The position numbers and the translations under genes were made by a program. From positions 1-53,029 of IMG/VR virus record IMGVR_UViG_3300008267_000477: a DNA stretch of 53,029 bases. One strand, 5' to 3'. The stretch is from a virus. Shown one piece after another: positions 7,200 to 13,426 of this stretch. A model generated the notes under the pieces. The model saw nothing but the letters and a program-made list of their open reading frames with translations, was not told the origin of the DNA and did not search any database. Position 1 is the stretch's first letter; each line of letters begins with the position of its first letter.

Positions 7200-7316
7200 A
7201 TGGCCAAAGCTAGAAAGGAAGGAAAGCCCAAAAGGAACCGAGTTAACTTGGCTAAAAGGGCCAAAATAATCGCGCGGAATCAAGCGCTTTTGAAACAATA
7301 TGAAAATGAAAAATAA
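7200..7316 (+). CDS. Very basic 38-residue peptide
   Basis: An ORF of 38 residues, MAKARKEGKPKRNRVNLAK then RAKIIARNQALLKQYENEK, with about a third Lys/Arg. It lies in the gap between two tagged genes and overlaps the next start by 17 nt. It has no tag of its own. The composition would suit a small DNA- or RNA-binding protein, possibly condensed with the genome, but this is inference from charge only. It could be a chance ORF, although the gap has no other explanation and the ATG sits 6 nt after the previous stop. Confidence 0.45.
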   Translation: MAKARKEGKPKRNRVNLAKRAKIIARNQALLKQYENEK

Positions 7317-7629
7317 CACGACAAAACGGAGGTTAATGGAGTTGGCTGCTATCAATGAAGCGCCTCTTGATTTCAAGTATAGTCCTGAAGTTAAACAAGC
7401 AAAAGAGCAGGTAATGAACGCTGTTAAAGACTTGCCTTACAACTTCAAAGATGACGATGATATGACGTTGGCTGGTATGTTTGATAACCTACTTGCTGAG
7501 GCTCTTTTTGGAGGTGATTACGATACGTTTGAAGAGAATGATGGCTATGGTTTACGTGATAAAATAATCGGTAATATCACTCAAGCAATGAAGGTTGCTG
7601 TTGAGAAGGAACTTAAAATGATAGGGTAA
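7300..7629 (+). CDS. Tagged small protein 7
   Basis: A 109-residue protein beginning MKMKNNTTKRRLMELAAINEAP, with candidate sites L-M-E and I-N-E. A second ATG two codons in (7306) is equally possible. The body has acidic segments (NFKDDDDMTLAGMFDNLLAEALFGGDYDTFEENDGYG) and ends in a helix, IIGNITQAMKVAVEKELKMIG. No known domain. Its stop overlaps the next start (TAATG). The tag is nearly identical to that of the following gene (TKRRLMELAAIN against TKKRLMELAAIN), with quite different bodies. Confidence 0.7.
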   Translation: MKMKNNTTKRRLMELAAINEAPLDFKYSPEVKQAKEQVMNAVKDLPYNFKDDDDMTLAGMFDNLLAEALFGGDYDTFEENDGYGLRDKIIGNITQAMKVAVEKELKMIG

Positions 7630-7865
7630 TGAAACACGAAACTACAAAGAAACGACTAATGGAATTAGCGGCAATTAATAACCCGTTCAAGAACGAAGCG
7701 TTAATGGCTGCCCCAGCTGCTGCTTCTGAGGTGTTATCAATGCTTGCTCATCCCGACTTGAAAAAGAGTATGGAAATGCTTGCTGACATGCTAGACGACG
7801 CTGAGTATATGGCTATCAAGAAGCTGTATGATGGCTTGTATAACGAGGTGAAAAAGTACGAATAA
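7629..7865 (+). CDS. Tagged small helical protein 8
   Basis: A 78-residue protein with tag MKHETTKKRLMELAAINNP. The rest is helical and acidic (EVLSMLAHPDLKKSMEMLADM, then LDDAEYMAIKKLYDGLYNEVKKYE). No family is recognised. It overlaps both neighbours at TAATG junctions, so translational coupling is likely. The shared tag with an unrelated body is the pattern that defines this block. Confidence 0.7.
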   Translation: MKHETTKKRLMELAAINNPFKNEALMAAPAAASEVLSMLAHPDLKKSMEMLADMLDDAEYMAIKKLYDGLYNEVKKYE

Positions 7866-8716
7866 TGATGAAAAATACAAAGATAGAAGCGATCATTCGC
7901 GAAGAGGTTAGTGCACTTTTTAACGAAGCTGCCAACCCGGAATTAGACAGAACAGTTGATAAATTCGTTAAGGGTTTAGCAACAAAATATGGATACAAAA
8001 GCTCGGATGCTGTCATGGCTATCTTCGAAGCTTTGAAGCGTTTGAACTTAATTCACAAGGATGCAAACTACAAAGCGCCTTCTGGGTTTGAAGTTGCTGA
8101 GTCAGCTTATGCCATGTTGGGTGGCGAACATCCTATGCAAGATGCTGAGATGAGAAAGAAGGTAGTTGAGCCTAATCTAGGACCTAACTACGAAGCAGTA
8201 ATCATGTTTAAGGACTCTGCGTACAAGCAAGTAGCTGCTAAATACCCATATGCAGTGACTGAGAAGTGGAAGAATTTGTATCGCTCTTCTAACTACCAGG
8301 GATATGCACAAATCTCTCCTGATGGTAAGGTGATTAAGGCTGCGATTTTAGATCAAGGTGGAATTGTAGGAGCTTACTATATTAAGTCTGGAGCTTCGGT
8401 GTCTGAGTCATTTAAAAAATCGCACTTGAAGGGGTTGATTCGTGAGGCAGTTAATGCTAAGTTGAGAAACGAAGGAGCAATGTCTGAGTTAGATATCTTA
8501 ATGGATGAATCACGCAACTTTGCAGACTTCTTAAACAAAGTCAAATCCGATCCTAAGTTTAAAGGTGTTGATGTGAACTCTCCGGAAGTAAAGGACTTTT
8601 TACAGACTATGTGGGACGATACAATGGATAAAGGTAGTACAATGGGAATGGCAGCAGAAGGACTTATCCGACGCCTTGTAAGAGAGGAGTTAAAGCAACT
8701 AAAAAAGAGCAAATAA
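7865..8716 (+). CDS. Tagged protein with three tag-like segments
   Basis: A 283-residue protein with tag-like amphipathic segments at three places: the N-terminus (TKIEAIIREEVSALFNEAA), the middle around residues 184-205 (LKGLIREAVNAKLRNEGAM), and the C-terminus (AEGLIRRLVREELKQLKKSK). Between them lie two modules: residues ~20-180, with an N-terminal helical half and a segment AAKYPYAVTEKWKNLYRSSN, and a shorter helical module, ELDILMDESRNFADFLNKVK. It looks like fused cargo units that kept their tags. It is the last gene of the first tagged block and is followed by a terminator hairpin. Function unknown. Confidence 0.7.
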   Translation: MMKNTKIEAIIREEVSALFNEAANPELDRTVDKFVKGLATKYGYKSSDAVMAIFEALKRLNLIHKDANYKAPSGFEVAESAYAMLGGEHPMQDAEMRKKVVEPNLGPNYEAVIMFKDSAYKQVAAKYPYAVTEKWKNLYRSSNYQGYAQISPDGKVIKAAILDQGGIVGAYYIKSGASVSESFKKSHLKGLIREAVNAKLRNEGAMSELDILMDESRNFADFLNKVKSDPKFKGVDVNSPEVKDFLQTMWDDTMDKGSTMGMAAEGLIRRLVREELKQLKKSK

Positions 8717-8739
8717 CATTGCGAAAATAAATACAAAAG

Positions 8740-8765
8740 CCACTCCAAAAGAGTGGTTTTTTTTT
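8740..8765 (+). terminator. Rho-independent terminator
   Basis: CCACTC (8740-8745), loop CAAAA, GAGTGG (8751-8756), then a run of nine T. It closes the first tagged block just before promoter P4. Confidence 0.85.
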
Positions 8766-8772
8766 GTCCAAA

Positions 8773-8813
8773 CTGTTGTAAAATCGGATTTATGTAGGGA
8801 TCTTTAGGTATAA
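8773..8813 (+). promoter_or_regulatory. Early/middle phage promoter P4
   Basis: CTGTTGT at 8773-8779 and GATCTTTAGGTATAA at 8799-8813, again 20 nt between TTG and the second element. It differs from consensus at two bases. The next start, at 8827, follows AAGAGAGATATG. Confidence 0.73.
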
Positions 8814-8826
8814 AATTAAGAGAGAT

Positions 8827-9066
8827 ATGAGAGTAAAATTCACAAACACATTATTTCGCGAAGTGATATTCGGAACCATTATTGAGATGGCTACTCCGGA
8901 GCTATTCGTTATTCAAGCTGACAAAGGTGGCCGTTACATAGTCAATCCTAACTCAGATTACAATTTCGGGTTTATCTGGAATGAGGAAGCGGAACGTAAG
9001 TATGCTGAGAAATTAAATGCTGTAGCTAAGGAGCTTGAAAGATTAGACAAAGTAATTACTAAATAA
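8827..9066 (+). CDS. Small hypothetical early protein
   Basis: A 79-residue protein that I do not recognise. The first half is beta-prone (FGTIIEMATPELFVIQADKGGRYIVN) and the second half is a charged helix (EEAERKYAEKLNAVAKELERLDKVITK). It starts in the GAGAGATATG context after promoter P4. It heads a run of tiny early genes that all use the same start context, which suggests a set of small host-interaction proteins expressed early. Confidence 0.7.
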   Translation: MRVKFTNTLFREVIFGTIIEMATPELFVIQADKGGRYIVNPNSDYNFGFIWNEEAERKYAEKLNAVAKELERLDKVITK

Positions 9067-9071
9067 GAGAT

Positions 9072-9224
9072 ATGAAAAATTCTAGAAAAACAATTGATAA
9101 AAATGATAAATTTGAGCAATGGTACAAAGACTATTTAAAAAACCCTGAAATAGAAAAATTGCCATTTTATGAAAAAACAAGGCTGAAATTAGCTCCGATA
9201 TATTTTATGTACCATTATAGATAA
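9072..9224 (+). CDS. Very small early protein (50 residues)
   Basis: A 50-residue ORF starting in the context AAGAGATATG five nt after the previous stop. It is rich in Lys, Tyr and Phe (NDKFEQWYKDYLKNPEIEKL, then PFYEKTRLKLAPIYFMYHYR). No domain is known. The conserved start context and tight packing support it being a real gene. Confidence 0.6.
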   Translation: MKNSRKTIDKNDKFEQWYKDYLKNPEIEKLPFYEKTRLKLAPIYFMYHYR

Positions 9225-9236
9225 AAATTAAGAGAT

Positions 9237-9386
9237 ATGAAAAAGGTTTACATAGTTGCTGAAATGTTAGATTACGGGTTGTATGATATGGCCAATGCAC
9301 GTGCATTTGAGTTAGAATCTGACGCCGTATTTGCAGCTGAAGAAAAGGGTTTTGAAATAATAGTATTGGACGTAGTTCCAGTTTAA
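9237..9386 (+). CDS. Very small early protein (49 residues)
   Basis: A 49-residue ORF starting in the context TTAAGAGATATG. The sequence reads MKKVYIVAEMLDYGLYDMAN, then ARAFELESDAVFAAEEKGFE and IIVLDVVPV, a beta-alpha-beta-like pattern. Function unknown. It sits between another tiny early gene and the metallophosphoesterase gene. Confidence 0.6.
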   Translation: MKKVYIVAEMLDYGLYDMANARAFELESDAVFAAEEKGFEIIVLDVVPV

Positions 9387-9397
9387 TTTAAGAAGAA

Positions 9398-9919
9398 ATG
9401 AGCGTAGTAAGATTCATTGCTGACCTACATTTAGGTCACGAAAATATGGCTAAGAAACGAGGGTTTTCTAGTGTAGAAGAGCATGATGAGCATGTCATAA
9501 AAATGTGGAATAGTGTCGTGCATAAACGTGATATGACTTACATTTTAGGAGACGTTACAATGGAGTCTTCCAAACCATATCCACTGTTAGATCGACTCAA
9601 TGGTCGTAAGAAAGTTGTGCTCGGAAACCACGATATGCCCAAGCATATTCCCGAGCTTCTAAAATACGTTGACCAGGTCGGAGCTCTTATGAGATATAAG
9701 GGTGTTTGGATGTCTCATTGCCCTGTCCACCCTATGGAATTAGAGCACAGAGTTGGTCGAATCATCCACGGTCATATTCACGAAAAGTTCGTGGAAAAGT
9801 GGTTTACTTTTTTAGGGTTTAACTTGTTCAAACGCATTGATCGTCGATACTATTGCGTGTCGTGTGAGCATGTTGACTACACTCCAAAAACCCTTGCTGA
9901 ATTAGGAATAATAAGATAA
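9398..9919 (+). CDS. Calcineurin-like metallophosphoesterase
   Basis: A 173-residue protein with all the metal-binding blocks of the calcineurin-like phosphoesterase superfamily in order: ADLHLGHEN (D9, H11), YILGDVTM, VVLGNHDMP, WMSHCPVHP and IIHGHIHEK. The enzyme would hydrolyse phosphomono- or diesters with two bound metal ions; phage members of this size are usually of unknown substrate, with nucleotides or nucleic-acid ends possible. It starts 12 nt after a tiny early gene, with an AAGAAG purine stretch upstream instead of the GAGAGATATG context. The early position suggests a role in nucleotide or nucleic-acid metabolism, which is inference. Confidence 0.88.
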   Translation: MSVVRFIADLHLGHENMAKKRGFSSVEEHDEHVIKMWNSVVHKRDMTYILGDVTMESSKPYPLLDRLNGRKKVVLGNHDMPKHIPELLKYVDQVGALMRYKGVWMSHCPVHPMELEHRVGRIIHGHIHEKFVEKWFTFLGFNLFKRIDRRYYCVSCEHVDYTPKTLAELGIIR

Positions 9920-9923
9920 CAAT

Positions 9924-10007
9924 ATGGATAGAGAAAAATTTGCTTCAATCGTATGCCAATCTGTATTGGCAGTTAGTGCCCTAGTATATGCTCAGACGTA
10001 TAGCTAG
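9924..10007 (+). CDS. Possible 27-residue hydrophobic peptide
   Basis: MDREKFASIVCQSVLAVSAL then VYAQTYS: a short hydrophobic stretch that could be a signal-peptide-like or membrane-associated peptide. It begins 5 nt after the metallophosphoesterase stop. It has no GAGAGATATG context. It may be a real micro-protein or chance. Confidence 0.35.
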   Translation: MDREKFASIVCQSVLAVSALVYAQTYS

Positions 10008-10031
10008 CGGTTCATAACTCGGTTCATAACT
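10008..10031 (+). repeat. 12-nt tandem direct repeat upstream of promoter P5
   Basis: CGGTTCATAACT occurs twice head to tail (10008-10019 and 10020-10031), 23 nt upstream of the CTGTTGC-like half of promoter P5. It could be an operator for that promoter. Confidence 0.5.
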
Positions 10032-10053
10032 TACAAAAATAAAACGCGGTTTT

Positions 10054-10092
10054 GTTGCATTTGTAAGATATTGTTCCGACCTTTAGGTATAA
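10054..10092 (+). promoter_or_regulatory. Early/middle phage promoter P5
   Basis: TTTGTTGC with TTG at 10055-10057, then GACCTTTAGGTATAA at 10078-10092 with the same 20-nt gap. It leads to ATG 10108 in the context GAGAGATATG. Confidence 0.77.
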
Positions 10093-10107
10093 CAAAAAAA
10101 GAGAGAT

Positions 10108-10917
10108 ATGAAAACAATTGAATTAACCCCCGCTGAATTGGAGATGATCCAATTAAAACGTGAACAAGAAGAGTTAGCTGCACAAGAAAAAGCTGCTCTC
10201 AGACAAATTGCAATCGAGAAAGAGATTGCTCGAGCTACCTTATATGTTAAGAACTATATGGATAGAAGTGCTCAACAAGTGAAAGCTGCTGAGGAGTTTG
10301 CTAAGTTAATCCCAACTGCTACTTATCATGTTGATAAGACTGAACGTACCGTTAATGCTTGCTACGATAGAGAGGTTGTTGAAACCCTCAAGTACACAGA
10401 GAGTAATGCTTACCTGATGTTAAAAGGATATAAGATCTCAGTGACCGAACATATAGTGTACAATAAGTGGAACTACCGAGGATCTAGTAGAGGATATAAG
10501 ATGTATGTCTCAGGTCCTGGTATCGACTACAAGACTTCAAATCGTGGTTACAAAAACGGTAAGAAAGTTGTTGAGTTAATTGAAGATACAATCGAAGCAA
10601 GAAAAGCTCAGGAGTTGTATAAGAACAAACAACGAAATGCTGTTGAGACTGCTGTTGCTAATTTAACTGAACAATTCCCTAACGCTAGGATCAACTCCGG
10701 ACGTGGTTGTAAGATTAATCCTTACGGTTCTGCTTCTAATCGATACACCGAGTATGATGAGATTGTTGTTGTGCTTGAAAACGGAATCGAAGTAAAGTAC
10801 CGAGTTTATGAGAATGGTGAGCTATCTAGAATGGATCTTAGGTTTCCAAACGCCAATGCGACACAGTTGCTCTCTCAGTTAAATGAAATGAATTTTTCTA
10901 CCGAAACTGTTGCTTAA
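10108..10917 (+). CDS. Hypothetical early protein with N-terminal coiled coil
   Basis: A 269-residue protein I cannot place in a family. Residues ~5-50 form a charged coiled coil (ELEMIQLKREQEELAAQEKA). Two similar beta-containing units follow: residues ~85-165 (KYTESNAYLMLKGYKISVTE, with SSRGYKMYV) and a C-terminal unit with NARINSGRGCKINPYGSASN and a YDEIVVVLENGIEVKYRVYE strand pair. The many Tyr, Lys and Asn residues suggest nucleic-acid contact, which is a guess. It follows promoter P5. Its last codons carry the upstream half of the next promoter (P6). Confidence 0.75.
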   Translation: MKTIELTPAELEMIQLKREQEELAAQEKAALRQIAIEKEIARATLYVKNYMDRSAQQVKAAEEFAKLIPTATYHVDKTERTVNACYDREVVETLKYTESNAYLMLKGYKISVTEHIVYNKWNYRGSSRGYKMYVSGPGIDYKTSNRGYKNGKKVVELIEDTIEARKAQELYKNKQRNAVETAVANLTEQFPNARINSGRGCKINPYGSASNRYTEYDEIVVVLENGIEVKYRVYENGELSRMDLRFPNANATQLLSQLNEMNFSTETVA

Positions 10918-10947
10918 TCAAAAACAAGTCCTGACCTTTAGATATAA
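10907..10947 (+). promoter_or_regulatory. Early/middle phage promoter P6 (starts inside upstream gene)
   Basis: CTGTTGC at 10907-10913 lies within the last codons of the upstream gene; GACCTTTAGATATAA is at 10933-10947, 20 nt after TTG. It drives the DNA ligase gene at 10961. Confidence 0.77.
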
Positions 10948-10960
10948 ACAAAAGAGAGAT

Positions 10961-12058
10961 ATGAAGTTACAAACACTATTTAAGCGAGCTACCAACGGAA
11001 AGGTTTTGGAGCACACAATCGAAGTTGAAAACAACGGTTACCGAACAATATCAGGTTATGTTGATGGAGTCAAAACTACAACAGAATGGACCTTTTGTCT
11101 TGGAAAAAACATCGGTAGAAGTAATGAAACTACACCGGAAGGTCAAGCGCTAGCTGAGGCTAATGCGGAGTGGAAGAAACGTACAGAACGTAACTACTTT
11201 GCTAATGTTGCCGACATTGATAACGGTACAATGTTCAAACCCATGCTAGCTAATAAGTGGGAAGACTACGCTGACAAGATTCAATATCCTATCTACTCTC
11301 AACCTAAGTTGGATGGTATTAGATGTATCGTACGTAACGATGGAATGTGGACTAGAACCGGGAAGCCAATCATCTCAGCTCCACACATCTTCGAAGCACT
11401 CAAGCCACTATTTGAACAAGACCAGGATCTTATATTTGACGGGGAATTGTATGCTGACAAGTATGCTAATGACTTCAACGCTATCGTATCGCTGGTGAAG
11501 AAATCCAAGCCAACAGCTAAGGACCTAGAAGATAGTGCTAAAGTGATTGAGTATCATATATACGACCTACCAAGTCACGATGATGTCTTTTTTGAACGAT
11601 ACAAGGAATTGTGTAAAATGGAACTCTACACCAAGACCTTATGCTGTATGACAGTTGAAACAAACTTAGTAGAAGAGCTTAGTGATGTTGAAATGTTGTA
11701 TGGAAACTATGTTAATGCTGGTTATGAAGGTCAAATGATTAGATTGAATGAGAAGTATGAAAACAAACGCTCTAAGTCATTACTCAAGCATAAGTCATTC
11801 ATTGATGAGGAGTACACAATCGTAGGGTATGAAGAAGGGAATGGTAATCTAGCTGGAATGATCGGAGCATTAGTATTCCAAACAGCACAAGGAGATAAGT
11901 TCACAGCGTCAGTGAATGGTGGATGGGATCATCTCAAAGAGCTATGGAGTGAAAGAGATACTCTAATCGGTCAGGAAGCTACTATCAAGTACTTCAACAT
12001 CACACCGGATGGTAAGCCTCGCTTTCCAAAAGTAACAGCTATTCGAAATTACGAATAA
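10961..12058 (+). CDS. ATP-dependent DNA ligase
   Basis: A 366-residue ATP-dependent DNA ligase. Motif I, with the lysine that carries AMP, is K116-L-D-G-I-R (SQPKLDGIRC). Later motifs are visible: LIFDGELYAD (motif III), GYEGQMIRL (motif IV-like) and KSLLKHKSF (motif V). A C-terminal OB-fold part follows (EEYTIVGYEEGNGNLAGMIG). The enzyme seals nicks in duplex DNA during replication and repair. An in-frame start 17 codons upstream is rejected because it falls inside promoter P6; ATG 10961 has GAGAGATATG. The ~110-residue N-terminal extension before the nucleotidyltransferase core is phage-type. It is probably expressed early with the neighbouring small genes. Confidence 0.92.
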   Translation: MKLQTLFKRATNGKVLEHTIEVENNGYRTISGYVDGVKTTTEWTFCLGKNIGRSNETTPEGQALAEANAEWKKRTERNYFANVADIDNGTMFKPMLANKWEDYADKIQYPIYSQPKLDGIRCIVRNDGMWTRTGKPIISAPHIFEALKPLFEQDQDLIFDGELYADKYANDFNAIVSLVKKSKPTAKDLEDSAKVIEYHIYDLPSHDDVFFERYKELCKMELYTKTLCCMTVETNLVEELSDVEMLYGNYVNAGYEGQMIRLNEKYENKRSKSLLKHKSFIDEEYTIVGYEEGNGNLAGMIGALVFQTAQGDKFTASVNGGWDHLKELWSERDTLIGQEATIKYFNITPDGKPRFPKVTAIRNYE

Positions 12059-12070
12059 AGTTTTATCTAA

Positions 12071-12111
12071 CTGTTGCCTAATTGAAATATAGTTCTGACC
12101 TTTAGGTATAA
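12071..12111 (+). promoter_or_regulatory. Early/middle phage promoter P7
   Basis: CTGTTGC at 12071-12077 and GACCTTTAGGTATAA at 12097-12111, with 20 nt between TTG and GACC. It is followed by AAAGAGATATG. Confidence 0.78.
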
Positions 12112-12122
12112 AAGAAAGAGAT

Positions 12123-12194
12123 ATGAAAACAATAGAAAAAAAAGTTCAAAAATTGTATGAAGCTGCAGTGAGAATGTTAATGGTTAATGATTGA
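12123..12194 (+). CDS. Possible 23-residue peptide after promoter P7
   Basis: MKTIEKKVQKLYEAAVRMLM then VND. A lysine-rich amphipathic helix starting exactly in the AAGAGATATG context. It may be a real micro-protein, a leader peptide for the gene at 12237, or the remnant of a longer gene. Confidence 0.45.
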   Translation: MKTIEKKVQKLYEAAVRMLMVND

Positions 12195-12236
12195 CCTCGC
12201 TGCTACATTAGAATTAACATTTTTAAAATAAGAGAT

Positions 12237-12461
12237 ATGACACAAGAATTTAGCTCAAGAGGAGACATTATCCTAGCCCTAGTTAAGGAGTTTGGTGAGA
12301 ATCCAAACTCGTTTAGTTACAACAAAACTGCTACAAAGTTTTGGACGTGGAACCGTTTGTATCACCATTATTGGGATATTAAGATGGGTCGCAAGTGGCA
12401 GTATGCGACTAAAAAAAACAAAGAAACAGGTTATTACGAATTAAAAACTAACACACCATGA
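12237..12461 (+). CDS. Small hypothetical early protein
   Basis: A 74-residue protein rich in Tyr, Trp, Lys and Asn (TKFWTWNRLYHHYWDIKMGR). It starts in the context AAGAGATATG without its own promoter, so it is probably read from P7. Its stop overlaps the next start (ATGA at 12458). No family recognised; the aromatic/basic content could suit nucleic-acid or protein binding. Confidence 0.7.
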   Translation: MTQEFSSRGDIILALVKEFGENPNSFSYNKTATKFWTWNRLYHHYWDIKMGRKWQYATKKNKETGYYELKTNTP

Positions 12462-12682
12462 TAAAGAGTTTAAATGAGATGCCACGTGCATCTAAGATCG
12501 AAATTGATTTAACGGGTCCGGAAGGAAACGCCTTCTACCTATTAGCACTAGCACAGAAACTTAGTAATGAATTTGACTTAGATTACGAAATCATAAAGAA
12601 AGAAATGATAGCAAGTGATTACGAAAACTTACTCCAAGTATTTGACAAGTATTTTGGTGGAATAGTTAATTTATTTCGCTAA
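12458..12682 (+). CDS. Small hypothetical early protein
   Basis: A 74-residue acidic protein (MIKSLNEMPRASKIEIDLTG, then PEGNAFYLLALAQKLSNEFD). It overlaps the upstream gene by 4 nt and ends just before promoter P8. The first residues resemble the later cargo tags only superficially and lack the basic segment before an [LI]-x-E site. Function unknown. Confidence 0.68.
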   Translation: MIKSLNEMPRASKIEIDLTGPEGNAFYLLALAQKLSNEFDLDYEIIKKEMIASDYENLLQVFDKYFGGIVNLFR

Positions 12683-12683
12683 A

Positions 12684-12724
12684 CTGTTGCATAAACAAAA
12701 ATTAGTTACGACCTTTAGGTATAA
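12684..12724 (+). promoter_or_regulatory. Early/middle phage promoter P8
   Basis: CTGTTGC at 12684-12690 and GACCTTTAGGTATAA at 12710-12724, separated by 20 nt from TTG to GACC. The next start is 12734. Confidence 0.78.
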
Positions 12725-12733
12725 ATGAGAGAT

Positions 12734-13030
12734 ATGAAAAAACAAGAGTATTTTAAATTGATCAGAAAGATCAACAAGGCGCTTAGAGCGCAAGGTGTTA
12801 ATTGGTTTCAGACCTATTCAGAACCACGTAAGAAGACTAGTTATCGAACTAAGTTGTATTACATTAATTACAATCCTTCCGGTAAGGTGTTTGACAGTCT
12901 TGCTGCTGCTGAGTTAGTGAGTGAACAATCAAACGGATTGCTTGAAGCTAGAAAGTTTCTCGGGAAGAATTACTATGGACATTTAGTGTCAAACTTAGTC
13001 ATTAGACCTGTTAATTTGTTAAACCAATAA
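12734..13030 (+). CDS. Hypothetical basic early protein
   Basis: A 98-residue basic protein (MKKQEYFKLIRKINKALRAQ, then GVNWFQTYSEPRKKTSYRTK). I choose ATG 12734, which sits in the GAGAGATATG context, over an ATG nine bases upstream that is part of that leader. No recognised domain. It is the last gene with its own copy of the bipartite promoter in this block. Confidence 0.7.
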   Translation: MKKQEYFKLIRKINKALRAQGVNWFQTYSEPRKKTSYRTKLYYINYNPSGKVFDSLAAAELVSEQSNGLLEARKFLGKNYYGHLVSNLVIRPVNLLNQ

Positions 13031-13040
13031 TACGAGAGAT

Positions 13041-13157
13041 ATGTCACAAGAAATGATCGGAAATTTTGTCTATTTGTATTTTATGATTAGTACAATAGCG
13101 TTGATGAGATGGGGATTTGAGATCCTTGATAAGTTTTCTAAAAATAAAAACAAATAA
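13041..13157 (+). CDS. Small membrane peptide (38 residues)
   Basis: MSQEMIGNFVYLYFMISTIA then LMRWGFEILDKFSKNKNK: one hydrophobic segment (residues ~6-25) and a lysine-rich tail, so probably a single-span membrane protein with its C-terminus inside. It starts in the context GAGAGATATG, 10 nt after the previous stop. A second membrane protein follows immediately, so the two may work together. Confidence 0.6.
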   Translation: MSQEMIGNFVYLYFMISTIALMRWGFEILDKFSKNKNK

Positions 13158-13158
13158 C

Positions 13159-13365
13159 ATGGCTGAGAATAAAAACACTAGTAACGGATTAGGATTAGGA
13201 ACTATATTGTTCTTGATATTTTTAACACTTAAACTTGCTGAGATCGGTCCGGTGCAATACTGGTCATGGTGGTGGGTTACTGCTCCACTTTGGATTCCTT
13301 TAAGTATTGTGTTGGTTATATTTGCAGTAATTGGAGTTGTAATGCTTATAGCTTCCAAACGGTAA
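13159..13365 (+). CDS. Small membrane protein, two predicted spans
   Basis: A 68-residue protein with two hydrophobic segments: LGLGTILFLIFLTLKLAEIG (residues ~10-29) and PLWIPLSIVLVIFAVIGVVM (~43-62), joined by a short VQYWSWWWVTA loop. The start at ATG 13159 (MAENKN) is 1 nt after the previous stop; an upstream in-frame start would overlap the neighbour heavily. Function unknown; early phage membrane proteins can affect host envelope or superinfection, but nothing here proves that. Confidence 0.65.
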   Translation: MAENKNTSNGLGLGTILFLIFLTLKLAEIGPVQYWSWWWVTAPLWIPLSIVLVIFAVIGVVMLIASKR

Positions 13366-13379
13366 CCTCAACTAAGTAC

Positions 13380-13387
13380 TATTTATA
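13380..13387 (+). promoter_or_regulatory. Late-promoter-like CTATTTATA
   Basis: TATTTATA with a preceding C, 39 nt before the first gene of the second tagged block. It directly abuts the terminator-like hairpin at 13389. Confidence 0.5.
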
Positions 13388-13388
13388 T

Positions 13389-13420
13389 GAAAGGTTCTTG
13401 TAACGAGAGCCTTTCTTTCT
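13389..13420 (+). terminator. Terminator-like hairpin
   Basis: GAAAGGTTCT (13389-13398) pairs with AGAGCCTTTC (13406-13415) with one G-U pair, followed by TTTCT. It can end the early transcripts, but it also lies inside the leader of the next late gene and may act as a 5' hairpin. Confidence 0.6.
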
Positions 13421-13426
13421 ATTCCT

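Noticed and set aside
12458-12682. Another member of the tagged family (MIKSLNEMPRASK)
   Set aside because: The start looks similar at a glance, but the basic segment before an [LI]-x-E site is missing and the gene belongs to the early promoter block.
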